Assembly: GCA_036759545.1 (NCBI GenBank)
Contig: DAIOUL010000064.1
Location: forward strand, 1-14,241
From: 66-474 sp036759545
Lineage (GTDB): Bacteria; Pseudomonadota; Gammaproteobacteria; Xanthomonadales; Rhodanobacteraceae
Direction of reading: 5' to 3'
Length of the DNA: 14,241 bases
In this document: positions 1 through 8,700 of the stretch, in pieces
How the letters are laid out: each line of letters begins with the position of its first letter
Position numbering within the stretch: the stretch's first letter is position 1
The notes under the pieces: generated by a model
The model's input: the letters and a program-made list of their open reading frames with translations, nothing else
Told to the model about the DNA's origin: nothing
The model's database searches: none
Made by a program: the position numbers and the translations under genes

Positions 1-24
1 CTTGATGCGTTCGTTCACGTCCAT
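1..24 (-). CDS. 5' end of a divergent gene, possibly a monothiol glutaredoxin
   Basis: The reverse complement of the first 24 bases opens with ATG and reads MDVNERIK before leaving the window. It stands divergent from sodB, leaving 95 bp between the two start codons. A start of the form M-D-x-x-x-x-I-K suits the N terminus of Grx4/GrxD-type monothiol glutaredoxins, which help handle iron-sulfur clusters in the cytoplasm, and an iron-related partner beside sodB would make sense. Eight residues cannot prove a family, so the product is only a suggestion. No clear Shine-Dalgarno sequence precedes the ATG. Confidence 0.4.
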
Positions 25-42
25 GGGATTACGTTCTAGAAT
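14..42 (+). promoter_or_regulatory. candidate sigma-70 promoter for sodB
   Basis: TTCACG (14-19) and TAGAAT (37-42) are separated by 17 bp and resemble the -35 and -10 boxes. Transcription would start near 49, giving a leader of about 70 nt before the sodB ATG. The -10 box overlaps a perfect palindrome, TTCTAGAA (34-41), which could be an operator or could be chance. The -35 box lies inside the first codons of the divergent gene. This is a pattern match by eye only. Confidence 0.3.
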
Positions 43-70
43 GTCGGATGGCGTTGCGCCGAGACCGTGA

Positions 71-76
71 ATTGTA
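71..76 (-). promoter_or_regulatory. candidate -10 box for the divergent left-edge gene
   Basis: Read on the minus strand this is TACAAT, a five-of-six match to the sigma-70 -10 consensus, about 47 nt upstream of the minus-strand ATG at position 24. No good -35 box is seen 16-18 bp further upstream, so the promoter would be weak or activator-dependent. The same hexamer occurs upstream of purE at 11554-11559. Confidence 0.22.
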
Positions 77-119
77 GCAGGCGCGCGGCCCCATTCCCCT
101 GAAGTCCACGGAGGACACC

Positions 120-698
120 ATGGCGATCGAACTTCCCCCGCTGCCGTACGACCGCGAAGCGCTGGCGCCGCACATTTCCGCCGAGACGCTGGATTACCAC
201 CACGACAAGCACCACAAGGCCTATGTCGACAACCTCAACAAGATGATCGAGGGCACCGACTTCGCCGACATGGCGTTGGAAGACATCGTGCGCAAGGCGA
301 CCGGCGGCATGTTCAACAACGCCGCGCAGGCGTGGAACCACACCTTCTACTGGAACTGCATGTCGCCCAATGGCGGTGGTGAACCGTCCGGAAAGCTGGC
401 CGATTCGATGAAGAAGGCCTTCGGCGGTTTCGACAAGTTCAAGGAGGAATTCAGCAAGGTGGGTGCGACCACGTTCGGGTCCGGCTGGGCCTGGCTGGTG
501 CAACGGCCCGACGGTTCGCTCGGGCTGGTCAGCACCTCGAACGCGGGCACGCCGATCACCGGCAGCGACCGTCCGCTGCTGACCTGCGACGTCTGGGAAC
601 ACGCCTACTACATCGACTACCGCAACGCGCGGCCGAAATACATCGAGGCGTTCTGGAACGTGGTGAATTGGGAGTTTGCGTCGACGCAGATGGCGTGA
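120..698 (+). CDS. sodB: iron superoxide dismutase SodB
   Basis: Cytoplasmic dismutase that converts superoxide to hydrogen peroxide and oxygen. The 192-residue protein has the usual length of the bacterial Fe enzyme. The four metal ligands fall where E. coli SodB has them: His27, His74, Asp157 and His161, the last two within DVWEHAYY. Iron rather than manganese use is indicated by Gln70 in NNAAQAWNHTFYW and by the SNAGTPIT segment (residues 140-147), where Mn enzymes carry a glutamine. The ATG is preceded by a strong Shine-Dalgarno, GGAGGA (110-115), four bases away. It stands as a single gene; the stem-loop at 730-766 just downstream may protect or end its transcript. Soluble, with no signal peptide. 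Nothing looks broken. Confidence 0.97.
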   Translation: MAIELPPLPYDREALAPHISAETLDYHHDKHHKAYVDNLNKMIEGTDFADMALEDIVRKATGGMFNNAAQAWNHTFYWNCMSPNGGGEPSGKLADSMKKAFGGFDKFKEEFSKVGATTFGSGWAWLVQRPDGSLGLVSTSNAGTPITGSDRPLLTCDVWEHAYYIDYRNARPKYIEAFWNVVNWEFASTQMA

Positions 699-729
699 GT
701 CGCCTCTGCGCTGCGAATCACCTCTTTGT

Positions 730-766
730 CATTCCGGGGCCGCGCGCAAGCGCGGAACCCGGAATG
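730..766. repeat. REP-like imperfect palindrome with GCAA loop
   Basis: Outer arms cattccggg (730-738) and cccggaatg (758-766) pair over 9 bp. After a small internal bulge (one base left, two right), ccgcgc (740-745) pairs with gcgcgg (750-755). The loop is GCAA, a GNRA tetraloop. The element begins 31 bp after the sodB stop and has no T-run, so it looks more like a REP-type element or a 3'-end stabiliser than an intrinsic terminator. Confidence 0.7.
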
Positions 767-775
767 TATTCCGCT

Positions 776-868
776 CGTCATTCCGGCGAAAGCCGGACAA
801 ATTCGTCTGGAACGAATTTGGACAACCGAAGGTTGGCCCGAAAGGGCAAAGTCCATGGATGGACTTTG
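776..868. repeat. tandem array of five short hairpins
   Basis: Five perfect stem-loops follow almost end to end: ccggc/gccgg with GAAA loop (783-796); caaattcgt/acgaatttg (798-820); caacc/ggttg (823-835); gccc/gggc with GAAA loop (836-847); and caaagtcca/tggactttg (847-868). Gaps between them are zero to two bases. The segment opens with CGTCATTCCGGCGAAAGCCGG, whose core matches a repeat widely scattered in Xanthomonadales genomes. The hairpins differ in sequence, so this is not a tandem copy of one unit. Confidence 0.7.
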
Positions 869-898
869 CAATCCAGTTTTGCTTTCCCGCAAGATTGC

Positions 899-957
899 TT
901 TTGGTTTCGCTCGCTGCCGCGAGCGAGCGACTTTTGTTTCGGCAAAAGTCGCCAAAA
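899..957. repeat. two-armed stem-loop element closed by an outer stem
   Basis: An outer stem, ttttgg (899-904) with ccaaaa (952-957), encloses two hairpins. The first is tcgctcgc/gcgagcga (907-914 and 919-926). The second is gacttttg/caaaagtc (929-936 and 943-950) with loop tttcgg. The result is a three-way junction if folded as single strand. It may be a repeat element or a structured RNA; no promoter is seen just upstream. Confidence 0.6.
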
Positions 958-1214
958 CCATTGGCGCTGGACGCGATGGTCTCGGCAACGTCCTGTTGCC
1001 TCGACTGCCCTTGCTCCTTGCCTCGCGCGCGCCGGCGCGAACTCGCGCGTCCCTGCGCTCAAACAGTCGCGCCTTGCTCGCGCGCTCGGCTGCGTCGCTG
1101 CGGCATCGCGACAGCGCCGTTATCGCACCGAATACGGCCATCCATGGCCTGCTCTTTCGGCACTCCTGCATTGCCCGCTGAATGCGAGGAAAGCGGAAAG
1201 GAGCATTCATTTGA

Positions 1215-1252
1215 GCGCAGCGCGGCGCTGACTTAAGCTGCGCGGGTTTTTT
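1215..1252 (+). terminator. terminator-like hairpin just before the glucan synthase gene
   Basis: gcgcagc (1215-1221) pairs with gctgcgc (1237-1243), followed by GGG and six T (1247-1252), the form of a Rho-independent terminator on the plus strand. The loop of 15 bases is long, and an inner alternative stem (cagc/gctg within 1218-1230) competes with it. It would stop read-through from the repeat region. It ends only 23 bases before the likely TTG start at 1276, so it could also act as an attenuator on that operon. Confidence 0.5.
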
Positions 1253-1275
1253 GCGAAACCGCATTCGCGCCCGGA

Positions 1276-3963
1276 TTGTTCTTGAACGCCAAGCCAGCCG
1301 CCGAACGCCGCCGCTCGCGGCTGCTTGTGTTTTTCAGCGCGCTCGTACTGGCGCTGGCCGTCGCCGCTCTGAATTTCGTGTTGTGGGGCGTGGCCGATCG
1401 CCCCACCGGCGTGACCGCGTGGCAAGGCCAGATCGGCGGCTTCGCCTTCAGCGCCTACCAGCGTTACCAGAGTCCCTTCAACGACACGCATCCCAGCGAC
1501 AGCGAACTCGACTCCGATCTCGAACTGCTGTCGAGATACACGCACCGCGTCCGCACCTATTCCTCGCTGGAGAGCCCGTCGATCCCGCGGCTGGCGATGA
1601 AGCACCATCTGGATCTTCTCGCCGGCGCGTGGCTGGACCGGCGCGACGACAACAACGAGGCCGAACTGGACGCGCTGATCGCGCAGGCGCGGCGCTGGCC
1701 GGATATCAAGCGCGTGATGGTCGGCAACGAGGTGCTGCTGCGCAACGACATGTCGCCGCAGGAACTGATGGCGTATCTCGATCGCGCGCGCGCGGCGGTC
1801 GAACAGCCCGTGTCCACCGCCGAACCCTGGCACATCTGGCAGAAATATCCGGAACTGGCGCGGCACGTGGATTTCATCACCGTGCACCTGCTGCCGTACT
1901 GGGAAGGCGTGCCGCGCAAGGATGCGGTCGGCGAGGCGCTGATGCGCTACGAACAACTGCAGCGATTGTTCCCGGACAAGCACATCGTGATAGGCGAGAT
2001 CGGCTGGCCGTCCAACGGCGACCGTTTCGAATACGCGCAACCTTCCATCGCCAACGAGGCGATCTTCCTGCGCCAGTGGTTCAACGTCGCGCGCGAACGC
2101 GGCATCGACTACTACATCATGGAAGCGGTCGACCAGCCGTGGAAGGAAGCACTGGGCAACCGTCGCGTCGAGGCGTATTGGGGCGTGTTCGGTTCGGATC
2201 GCCGGTTGAAGTTCCCATTCGAAGGGCCTGTGCTCGAAGACGTGAACTGGCCGTGGAAAGCGACGGCTGCCGCGGCCCTGGCTTTCCTGCCGATGCTGTG
2301 GTTCGCGTTTGCGTTCGCGCGCTACAAGTTGATCGGAAGATTCGTCTTCCTCGCGCTGATCCAGCTCGCCGCGGCGCTGATCGTGTGGTCGGCGACCGTA
2401 CCGTTCTTCTTCTACCTCGACGTCGTCGACTGGGCGATGCTGATCCTGCTGTTCCCGGCGCAGCTCGCGATCCTCGCCGTGCTGCTGATCAACGGCTTCG
2501 AATTCACCGAAGTGCTGTGGCGCGGGAAATGGCTGCGGCATTTCGGTTTGCTGCAACCCGATCCACCGACCGAACAACCGTTCGTCTCGATCCATCTGGC
2601 TTGCCACAACGAGCCGCCAGAAATGGTGATCGCCACCCTCGATTCACTGGCAGCACTCGACTATCACAACTACGAAGTGCTGGTGATCGACAACAACACC
2701 AAGAACGAAGCGGTGTGGAAGCCGGTTGAGGCGTATTGCGCGAAACTCGGCGAGCGCTTCCGCTTCTTCCATCTCGATCCCTGGCCCGGCTTCAAGGCCG
2801 GCGCGCTGAATTTCGGCCTGAAGGAAACCGATCCGCGCGCGCAGGTCGTGGCCGCGATCGATGCCGACTACGTGGTGCGGCCGGATTGGCTTTCCGCGCT
2901 CACCGGCTATTTCCACGATCCGAAGGTCGCGGTCGTGCAGTGTCCGCAGGCGCATCGCGAGTGGGAACACAACGCGTTCCGCCGCATGACCAGTTGGGAA
3001 TCGGACGGCTTCTTCCGCATCGGCATGCACCATCGCAACGAGCGCAACGCAATCATCCAGCACGGCACCATGACGATGGTGCGGCGCTCGGCGCTGGAAG
3101 GCACCGGCGGCTGGGCCGAATGGACGATCTGCGAGGATGCGGAACTCGGCCTGCGTTTGATGCATGCCGGTTACGAGCTGGTGTACGTCGATGAAGTGAT
3201 GGGCAAGGGTCTGACGCCCGCGGATTTCACCGCGTACAAATCGCAGCGCACCCGCTGGGCGTTCGGCGCGATGCAGATCCTGAAAGGACGCTGGGGCTGG
3301 ATGGTGCATCGCGGCCCGCTCACGCCCGGCCAGCGCTTCCACTTCCTCACCGGCTGGTTCTCGTGGTTCGCCGACGCGCTGCATCTGGTGTTCACGCTGA
3401 TGGCGCTGGCGTGGACGGTCGGCATGCTCGCCGCGCCTTCCATCTTCAGCCTGCCGATGCAGTTGTTCCTGATCCCGGTGCTGGGTTTCTTCGCGGCCAA
3501 GACCCTCTTCGGCATCGTGCTGTTCCGCGCGCGCGTGCCGTGCACCTGGCGCGAAACGATCATGGCGTCGATCGCCAGCATGGGTTTGTCTCACGCGATC
3601 GCGCGCGGCATCTGGCGCGGCCTGTTCAAGAAACAAGGCGTGTTCGTGCGCACCGCCAAGAGCCGCAGATTGACGAAGAAACCCAGCGCGTTCGCATCGG
3701 TGCGCGAGGAACTGCTGATGGCCATCGCGCTGACGCTGGCGATCGTCGGCATGATCGTCGACTATGGTGGACAATATCTGGAAGGCCAGTTGTGGATGGT
3801 GATCCTGGCCGCGCAGGCGATTCCGTATGTGTCGGCGTTGATCGGCGCGTGGGTCGCGCATCGTTCGCGCGAAGAGCCACAAGAGAACACGCAAACGGAG
3901 TCGCTGCCCTCGCACAACGAGGCCGCCGAACCGGCGAGCGCAGATGCAGTTCCCGTAAACTAG
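1276..3963 (+). CDS. NdvB-type beta-glucan synthase: periplasmic GH17 domain fused to membrane GT2 domain
   Basis: An 895-residue inner-membrane protein. A transmembrane segment (about 15-38) leads to a GH17 domain (about 45-320) with acid/base Glu152 in VGNEVL and nucleophile Glu241 in the family signature GEIGWPS. Membrane segments follow at about 330-415. A cytoplasmic GT2 domain (about 430-680) has the processive-synthase motifs Asp472 (VIDNNT), Asp529-Ala-Asp531, Glu620-Asp621 and QRTRW (657-661). About four more membrane segments and a charged tail end it. The order resembles Pseudomonas NdvB-like proteins, in which GT2 makes a beta-glucan and GH17 remodels it in the periplasm. The exact glucan linkage is inferred. 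An in-frame stop at 1234 limits the start to TTG at 1276 or 1282, both with poor Shine-Dalgarno sequences. Probable first gene of an operon with tamA and tamB. Confidence 0.88.
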   Translation: MFLNAKPAAERRRSRLLVFFSALVLALAVAALNFVLWGVADRPTGVTAWQGQIGGFAFSAYQRYQSPFNDTHPSDSELDSDLELLSRYTHRVRTYSSLESPSIPRLAMKHHLDLLAGAWLDRRDDNNEAELDALIAQARRWPDIKRVMVGNEVLLRNDMSPQELMAYLDRARAAVEQPVSTAEPWHIWQKYPELARHVDFITVHLLPYWEGVPRKDAVGEALMRYEQLQRLFPDKHIVIGEIGWPSNGDRFEYAQPSIANEAIFLRQWFNVARERGIDYYIMEAVDQPWKEALGNRRVEAYWGVFGSDRRLKFPFEGPVLEDVNWPWKATAAAALAFLPMLWFAFAFARYKLIGRFVFLALIQLAAALIVWSATVPFFFYLDVVDWAMLILLFPAQLAILAVLLINGFEFTEVLWRGKWLRHFGLLQPDPPTEQPFVSIHLACHNEPPEMVIATLDSLAALDYHNYEVLVIDNNTKNEAVWKPVEAYCAKLGERFRFFHLDPWPGFKAGALNFGLKETDPRAQVVAAIDADYVVRPDWLSALTGYFHDPKVAVVQCPQAHREWEHNAFRRMTSWESDGFFRIGMHHRNERNAIIQHGTMTMVRRSALEGTGGWAEWTICEDAELGLRLMHAGYELVYVDEVMGKGLTPADFTAYKSQRTRWAFGAMQILKGRWGWMVHRGPLTPGQRFHFLTGWFSWFADALHLVFTLMALAWTVGMLAAPSIFSLPMQLFLIPVLGFFAAKTLFGIVLFRARVPCTWRETIMASIASMGLSHAIARGIWRGLFKKQGVFVRTAKSRRLTKKPSAFASVREELLMAIALTLAIVGMIVDYGGQYLEGQLWMVILAAQAIPYVSALIGAWVAHRSREEPQENTQTESLPSHNEAAEPASADAVPVN

Positions 3964-3969
3964 CTCCGG

Positions 3970-5736
3970 ATGCAGTCTGCGCATACACGGAACGTTCTTC
4001 TTTCACTCGCATTGCTCGGCTTCGCGCTGTCCGCCCGTGCGGAGAAGATCACCGTTTCCATCAGCGGTGTGAACGACACGTTGCAAGCCGCGGTACGCGG
4101 CAATCTTTCGGCATCGCGCTACGCCAATCGCAACGACGTCACCGAGACGCAGGCGCGCGTGCTGGCCGATGATGCGGCCAAGGAAGCGCAGCTCGCGCTG
4201 CGGCCTTACGGCTATTACAACGCGCACGCAACCAGCAAACTCGAACACGTCGACGGTGCATGGCAGGTGCGGCTGCACGTCACGTCCGGTCCGCCGACGA
4301 AAGTCGCCACGCTTGACTTGCAATTGCCCGGTGCCGCCGCGCAACTGCCGCCGGTGCGCAAGGCGGTGCGGGGTTTTCATCCGCGCGTCGGCGAGGCAAT
4401 GCAGGATTCCGTGTACGAAGCCTCCAAGGGTGCGATCGGTTCGGCGCTGTTGGAAAACGGTTATCTGGATGCGAAGGCGACCGAGCATCGCGTCGAAGTG
4501 ACGCGCGCGCAGGACCGCGCCGACATCCACCTGCACTACGCGCCGGGCGCGCGCTACAAACTCGGCGCGGTGGATTTCGAAGGCTCGCAGTTCGCGCCGG
4601 GCTTCCTGCAGCGTTGCGTGCCCTGGAGCAATGGAGACTGGTATTCGCAATCCGATCTGCTGGCGTTGCAACAGTCGTTGACAGACGCCGATTATTTTTC
4701 GATCGTCAACGTCGAACCGCAGGTCGCGCAAGCGAGGGATCGCGTGGTGCCGGTGAAGGTGGAAGTCGCGCCGGCCAAGCGCCACGTCTACACGGCCGGT
4801 GTGTTCGTCGGAACCGATACCGGTCCCGGCGTGCGCGGTGGAGTGCGCTGGCGCTGGCTCAATCGCCGCGGACACAAATTGAATACCGAAGTGATCGTGG
4901 CGCAGCGATTGAAAACCGCGCAGGCGGTGTACGAGATTCCGCAACCGGGTCCCGATCACCGCAGCTTCAATTTCGGCGTCGGTTTCCGCGACGAGAACAC
5001 CCGCACGTCGATCGCGCACACCTTCTCGCTCGCCGCCAACGAGACGAAGGACTGGCACGGTTTCGTGCGCACCATGGGCCTGCACCTGGTCGGCGGGACA
5101 TTCACCGTCGGAGCGAGCAACAGTCAGGACGTCAACGAACCTGGCGTGGAACACGGCCGCAGCGTGCTGGTGTATGGCGAAGCCGCGCTGACCAAGAAAG
5201 TCGCCGACAATCCGCTGTTCGTGCGCCGCGGCTGGTCGTTGAATCTGATCGGCCGCGCCGGACCCGGACCGAGCACCCGTTTCACGCAGGCGCTCATCGA
5301 TTTCAAATGGATCCGCGCGCTCGGCCGCCGCGATCGGCTGATCCTGCGCGGCGATGCCGGCGCGACCACGGTCGGCGATTTCGGCAAGCTGCCGCCGGAA
5401 CTGCGCTTCTTCGCCGGCGGCGACCGTTCAATCCGCGGCTACGGTTATCAGGCGATCGGGCCGCGCAATTCCTACGATCGCGTGATCGGCGGCACGCGAT
5501 TGCTGGTTGCCAGCGCTGAAATCGAACACTACTTCACGCGCGACTGGGGCATGGCGGCATTCGTGGACAGCGGCGATGCGTTCGACGGGACCGCGTTCCA
5601 TGCGCAGACGGGCGCGGGACTGGGTCTGCGCTGGCGCTCGCCGGTCGGCATGGTGCGCGTGGACATCGGCGTGCCGATCAACAGCCATTACTACCACGGC
5701 GCGCAGTTGCACATCGTGATCGGACCTGACTTGTGA
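3970..5736 (+). CDS. tamA: TamA, outer-membrane Omp85-family translocation and assembly protein
   Basis: 588 residues, close to the 577 of E. coli TamA. A signal peptide (1-24, ending ALSARA before EKITV) sends it to the periplasm. Three POTRA domains fill about 26-265; the third (about 195-263) shows the G-F-E-G...Y...YF pattern of Omp85 POTRAs. The rest is a 16-strand-type barrel with the Omp85 motif FFAGGDRSIRGYGY (Arg489-Gly490-Tyr491) and an end, IGPDL, much like that of E. coli TamA. With TamB it helps insert or supply outer-membrane components. It starts 6 nt after the synthase stop with no good Shine-Dalgarno, which suggests translational coupling. Its last codons overlap the tamB GTG start. 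Confidence 0.95.
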   Translation: MQSAHTRNVLLSLALLGFALSARAEKITVSISGVNDTLQAAVRGNLSASRYANRNDVTETQARVLADDAAKEAQLALRPYGYYNAHATSKLEHVDGAWQVRLHVTSGPPTKVATLDLQLPGAAAQLPPVRKAVRGFHPRVGEAMQDSVYEASKGAIGSALLENGYLDAKATEHRVEVTRAQDRADIHLHYAPGARYKLGAVDFEGSQFAPGFLQRCVPWSNGDWYSQSDLLALQQSLTDADYFSIVNVEPQVAQARDRVVPVKVEVAPAKRHVYTAGVFVGTDTGPGVRGGVRWRWLNRRGHKLNTEVIVAQRLKTAQAVYEIPQPGPDHRSFNFGVGFRDENTRTSIAHTFSLAANETKDWHGFVRTMGLHLVGGTFTVGASNSQDVNEPGVEHGRSVLVYGEAALTKKVADNPLFVRRGWSLNLIGRAGPGPSTRFTQALIDFKWIRALGRRDRLILRGDAGATTVGDFGKLPPELRFFAGGDRSIRGYGYQAIGPRNSYDRVIGGTRLLVASAEIEHYFTRDWGMAAFVDSGDAFDGTAFHAQTGAGLGLRWRSPVGMVRVDIGVPINSHYYHGAQLHIVIGPDL

Positions 5737-8700
5737 TCCGCGCGCGCAAATGGTTCCTTGGTATCGGCATCGCGATCATCGCACTGCTGGTGCTGCTCGC
5801 GATCTTCTTCGCGTGGCTGCTGTACACGCCTTCCGGTCTGCATTTCGCGTTAGATCGCGGCGTGGCGCTGATGCACGGGCAATTCGCGTATGCCAACGCA
5901 AGCGGCACGCTGGCCGGCGAAACCACGATCCATGACCTGCGCTATCGCGATGACAGCGGCGACGTGCTGCGCGTCGATTCGGCCGTGATCGATCTGCAAC
6001 CATGGGCACTACTGGGCCGGCGATTGCATGTTACGCGCGCTCGGATCGACGGCATCGATTTGAAACTCGGCACGTCGAGTTCTTCGTCCGGAAGTTTCTC
6101 GCTGCAACCGCCGCTGACGATGGTGCTGGACGACACGCTGCTGACGCGAGTCCACTTGCGACAAGCCGGCAAACCCGCTTTCGCGGCGAACAGCCTCGCG
6201 ATCGCCGGTCTGTGGAGCAGCGATCAACTGCTGATCAGGCAACTCGATCTGCGCACGCCGCAAGGCGGCGCATCACTGAATGGTGTGGTGGCACTCGCGC
6301 CCGGCTACAGCGGACACGGCACCGCGCATCTGGATTGGTTGCAGAACGGCACTCGCTACATCGCCGATCTGGAAACGCAATCGGACGGTTCGGTCGCGCT
6401 GTTGCGTGCACGCATCGCTTCGCCTTTGCGGGCCGATCTGCACGCGACAGTGAGATTGACCGCGGGTCATGCATGGACGGTGGCGTTGAATGCGCCGGCT
6501 TTCGACGCGCACGTGCTGTCCTTCGACTTGCCGACATCGATCAAGACACTCTCGACGGATCTGCGAGGCGACGGCGATGTACGAGGCGGCAAGCTGGTCG
6601 GCAAACTCACAGTCAACGATCGCACGCTGCTGCTCGATCCGGCGCAGTTCCGACTGGATGGCAAGACGCTGACGCTCGATCCGCTGCGTCTGCGCTCGCC
6701 GCAGATTGCGGGCGTGGCGACCGCAACGGGCACCGTGCATTTCGATAGCAATCCGATTTCCGCCGCGCTCGATTTGCAATGGCAGGGCGTGCGGCTGCCC
6801 GCCGATCTCGCGGGACAGCCGCTCGCGACGCATGGCGCGTTAAGCTTCAATGGCAGCGCGCAACACTACGCCGTGGACGGTGCGCTCTCGCTCGGTCCAC
6901 CGGATCGGATGGCCGATTTGCAATTGAAGCTCGAAGGCACGCCGCAACAGATCGCCCTGCAGACCCTGACACTGGTGCAGAAGAACGGCGGGCTCGATGC
7001 GCACGGCACGATCGGCTTGCAACCGCAACTCTCGTGGAAACTGGATGCGGCCGCGCGCAAGTTCGATCCCGGCGCGTTGCTCGCCGGCTGGAACGGCGCG
7101 CTGGATTTCGCGCTTGCCACGCAGGGCGAACTGACGCAACGCGGTCCGCAAGCCACGCTGAAACTCCACCATGTCGCAGGAACGCTGCGCCAGCGCAGCG
7201 TTGCCGGCAGCGAAGCCGATCTGCGCATCACGCCGGACAATCTGCTCGACGGCACGCTGCTGCTCAGCGTCGGCCACAGCCGCATCCGCGCGCAAGGCCA
7301 AGGCGGCGCACGCACCAATGCCACCGTTTCGATCGACATCGCCACGTTGGCCGACTGGCTGCCGCAGGCGTCCGGTGCGCTGCAAGGCCAACTCAACGTG
7401 CGCGGCGCGTGGCCGAAGCTGGCAGTGAATGGCCAACTGCACGGCAAGCATCTCGCGCTGGATGCGCGAAGCGTCCACGCGCTCCAACTGACCGCGTCCA
7501 TTCCCGACATCAGCCAGCCCGGTGGCGATTTCGATCTCTCTTTGAACGGCGTGCGCGCCTCCGCGATGGATTTCGACGCAGTGCATCTGGACGCGCACGG
7601 CACGGCGGCTTCGCATCGGCTGCAACTCGATGCACGCGGGCCGCAATTGAGTGCCGCACTGGCGCTGCAAGGCAGTTGGAACAAGAAATCGAAAAGCTGG
7701 AGCGGCACGCTGCACGATCTGCATTTCACGCCGCAGGGTTTGCCGGAATGGCGGCAGCAGCAACCTGCGTCGCTGACATGGCGCAACGGCGCCGCTTCGC
7801 TGTCGCAACTGTGCTTGAGCGCGGGCGAACCGAACCTTTGCGTTGCCGCGGATCGCAAGGCGGACGGCACGCTCACCGCGCGTTACCAATTGCAACGCCT
7901 CCCGATGCAGTTGCTGGCGACGCTCGCCTCCAGCACCGAGCCGCTACGCGCCGGCGGTCAGCTTTCCGGTTCCGGATCGATGACGCTGCGCGGCGACGGC
8001 AGCATCGATGGCAATGCGACTCTGCAAGCTAGTCCCGGCTCGATTGCGTTTGCATCCACACCGGACAACACTTTGCTTTCATGGACGGGGCTGAACATCG
8101 ACGCGAATGCGAACGGACAAAGCCAGCACGTGCGCCTCCAAGGCAATCTGAGCGATGGCGGCAGCATCACCGGCGACGTCGCGTTGAACGGCGCGCAGCA
8201 TTCCTTGAGCGGCCATGTCAGCGCCGATCTGCGCAGCCTGGCATTCCTGGAAGCGCTCTCGACCGAGATCGCCAACGTGCGCGGCACGCTGGGCGGAACG
8301 CTCACGCTCGGCGGTACCTTGGCTGCGCCGCAATTCGCCGGGCAAATCCAGACGCAGAATTTCGCCGCGGAATTGCCACGCGCCGGTTTGAAACTGCACG
8401 ACGGCCGTTTCGCGATCGCAGGTGACGCGCAAGGCACGTTGCGCATCGACGGACAGATCGCGTCGGGTAACGGCGTGCTGCACATCGCGGGCAATACGGG
8501 CATCAGCGCGAACGCGCCGTTGTCGCTGACCATTCGCGGCGACAACGTGCTGGTGGCCGACATTCCCGCCGCACACGTGATCGCCTCGCCCGATCTGCGC
8601 ATCGGCCGAGCGCAAGGCATTTACACGCTCACCGGCACGCTTGGCATTCCGCGAGCGAAGATCGAAGTGGAGAAATTGCCGGGACAAGGCCCGGCCAAGG

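Larger units (their letters stand above)
699..1275. other. 577-bp intergenic region built of dispersed repeats, no gene
   Basis: Open frames cross this stretch on both strands, but none has a ribosome binding site or recognisable domain, and several overlap each other. The translated fragment FRQKSPKPL (about 940-966) resembles, from memory, a peptide that recurs in spurious annotations of Pseudomonas and Xanthomonadales intergenic repeats. The left half (730-957) is an almost unbroken series of stem-loops. The right half (958-1214) is GC-rich with looser inverted repeats: ggccat/atggcc at 1136-1149 and tgaatgc/gcattca at 1179-1185 and 1203-1209. A terminator-like hairpin ends the region. Confidence 0.7.

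Noticed and set aside
730..957. CRISPR array
   Set aside because: The hairpins are unlike each other, with no constant repeat and no spacers of even length.
668..1236. Several overlapping open frames of 94-215 codons on both strands after sodB
   Set aside because: They overlap one another, lack ribosome binding sites, are rich in Arg/Ala/Ser as expected from GC-rich non-coding DNA, and run through the hairpin repeats.
1207..2607. 466-codon minus-strand frame
   Set aside because: It lies antisense to the GH17 and membrane part of the glucan synthase, is Arg/Gln/His-rich without a domain, and is a codon-bias shadow.
2644..3984. 446-codon minus-strand frame
   Set aside because: Antisense to the GT2 domain, whose catalytic motifs are intact on the plus strand; the minus product has no recognisable features.
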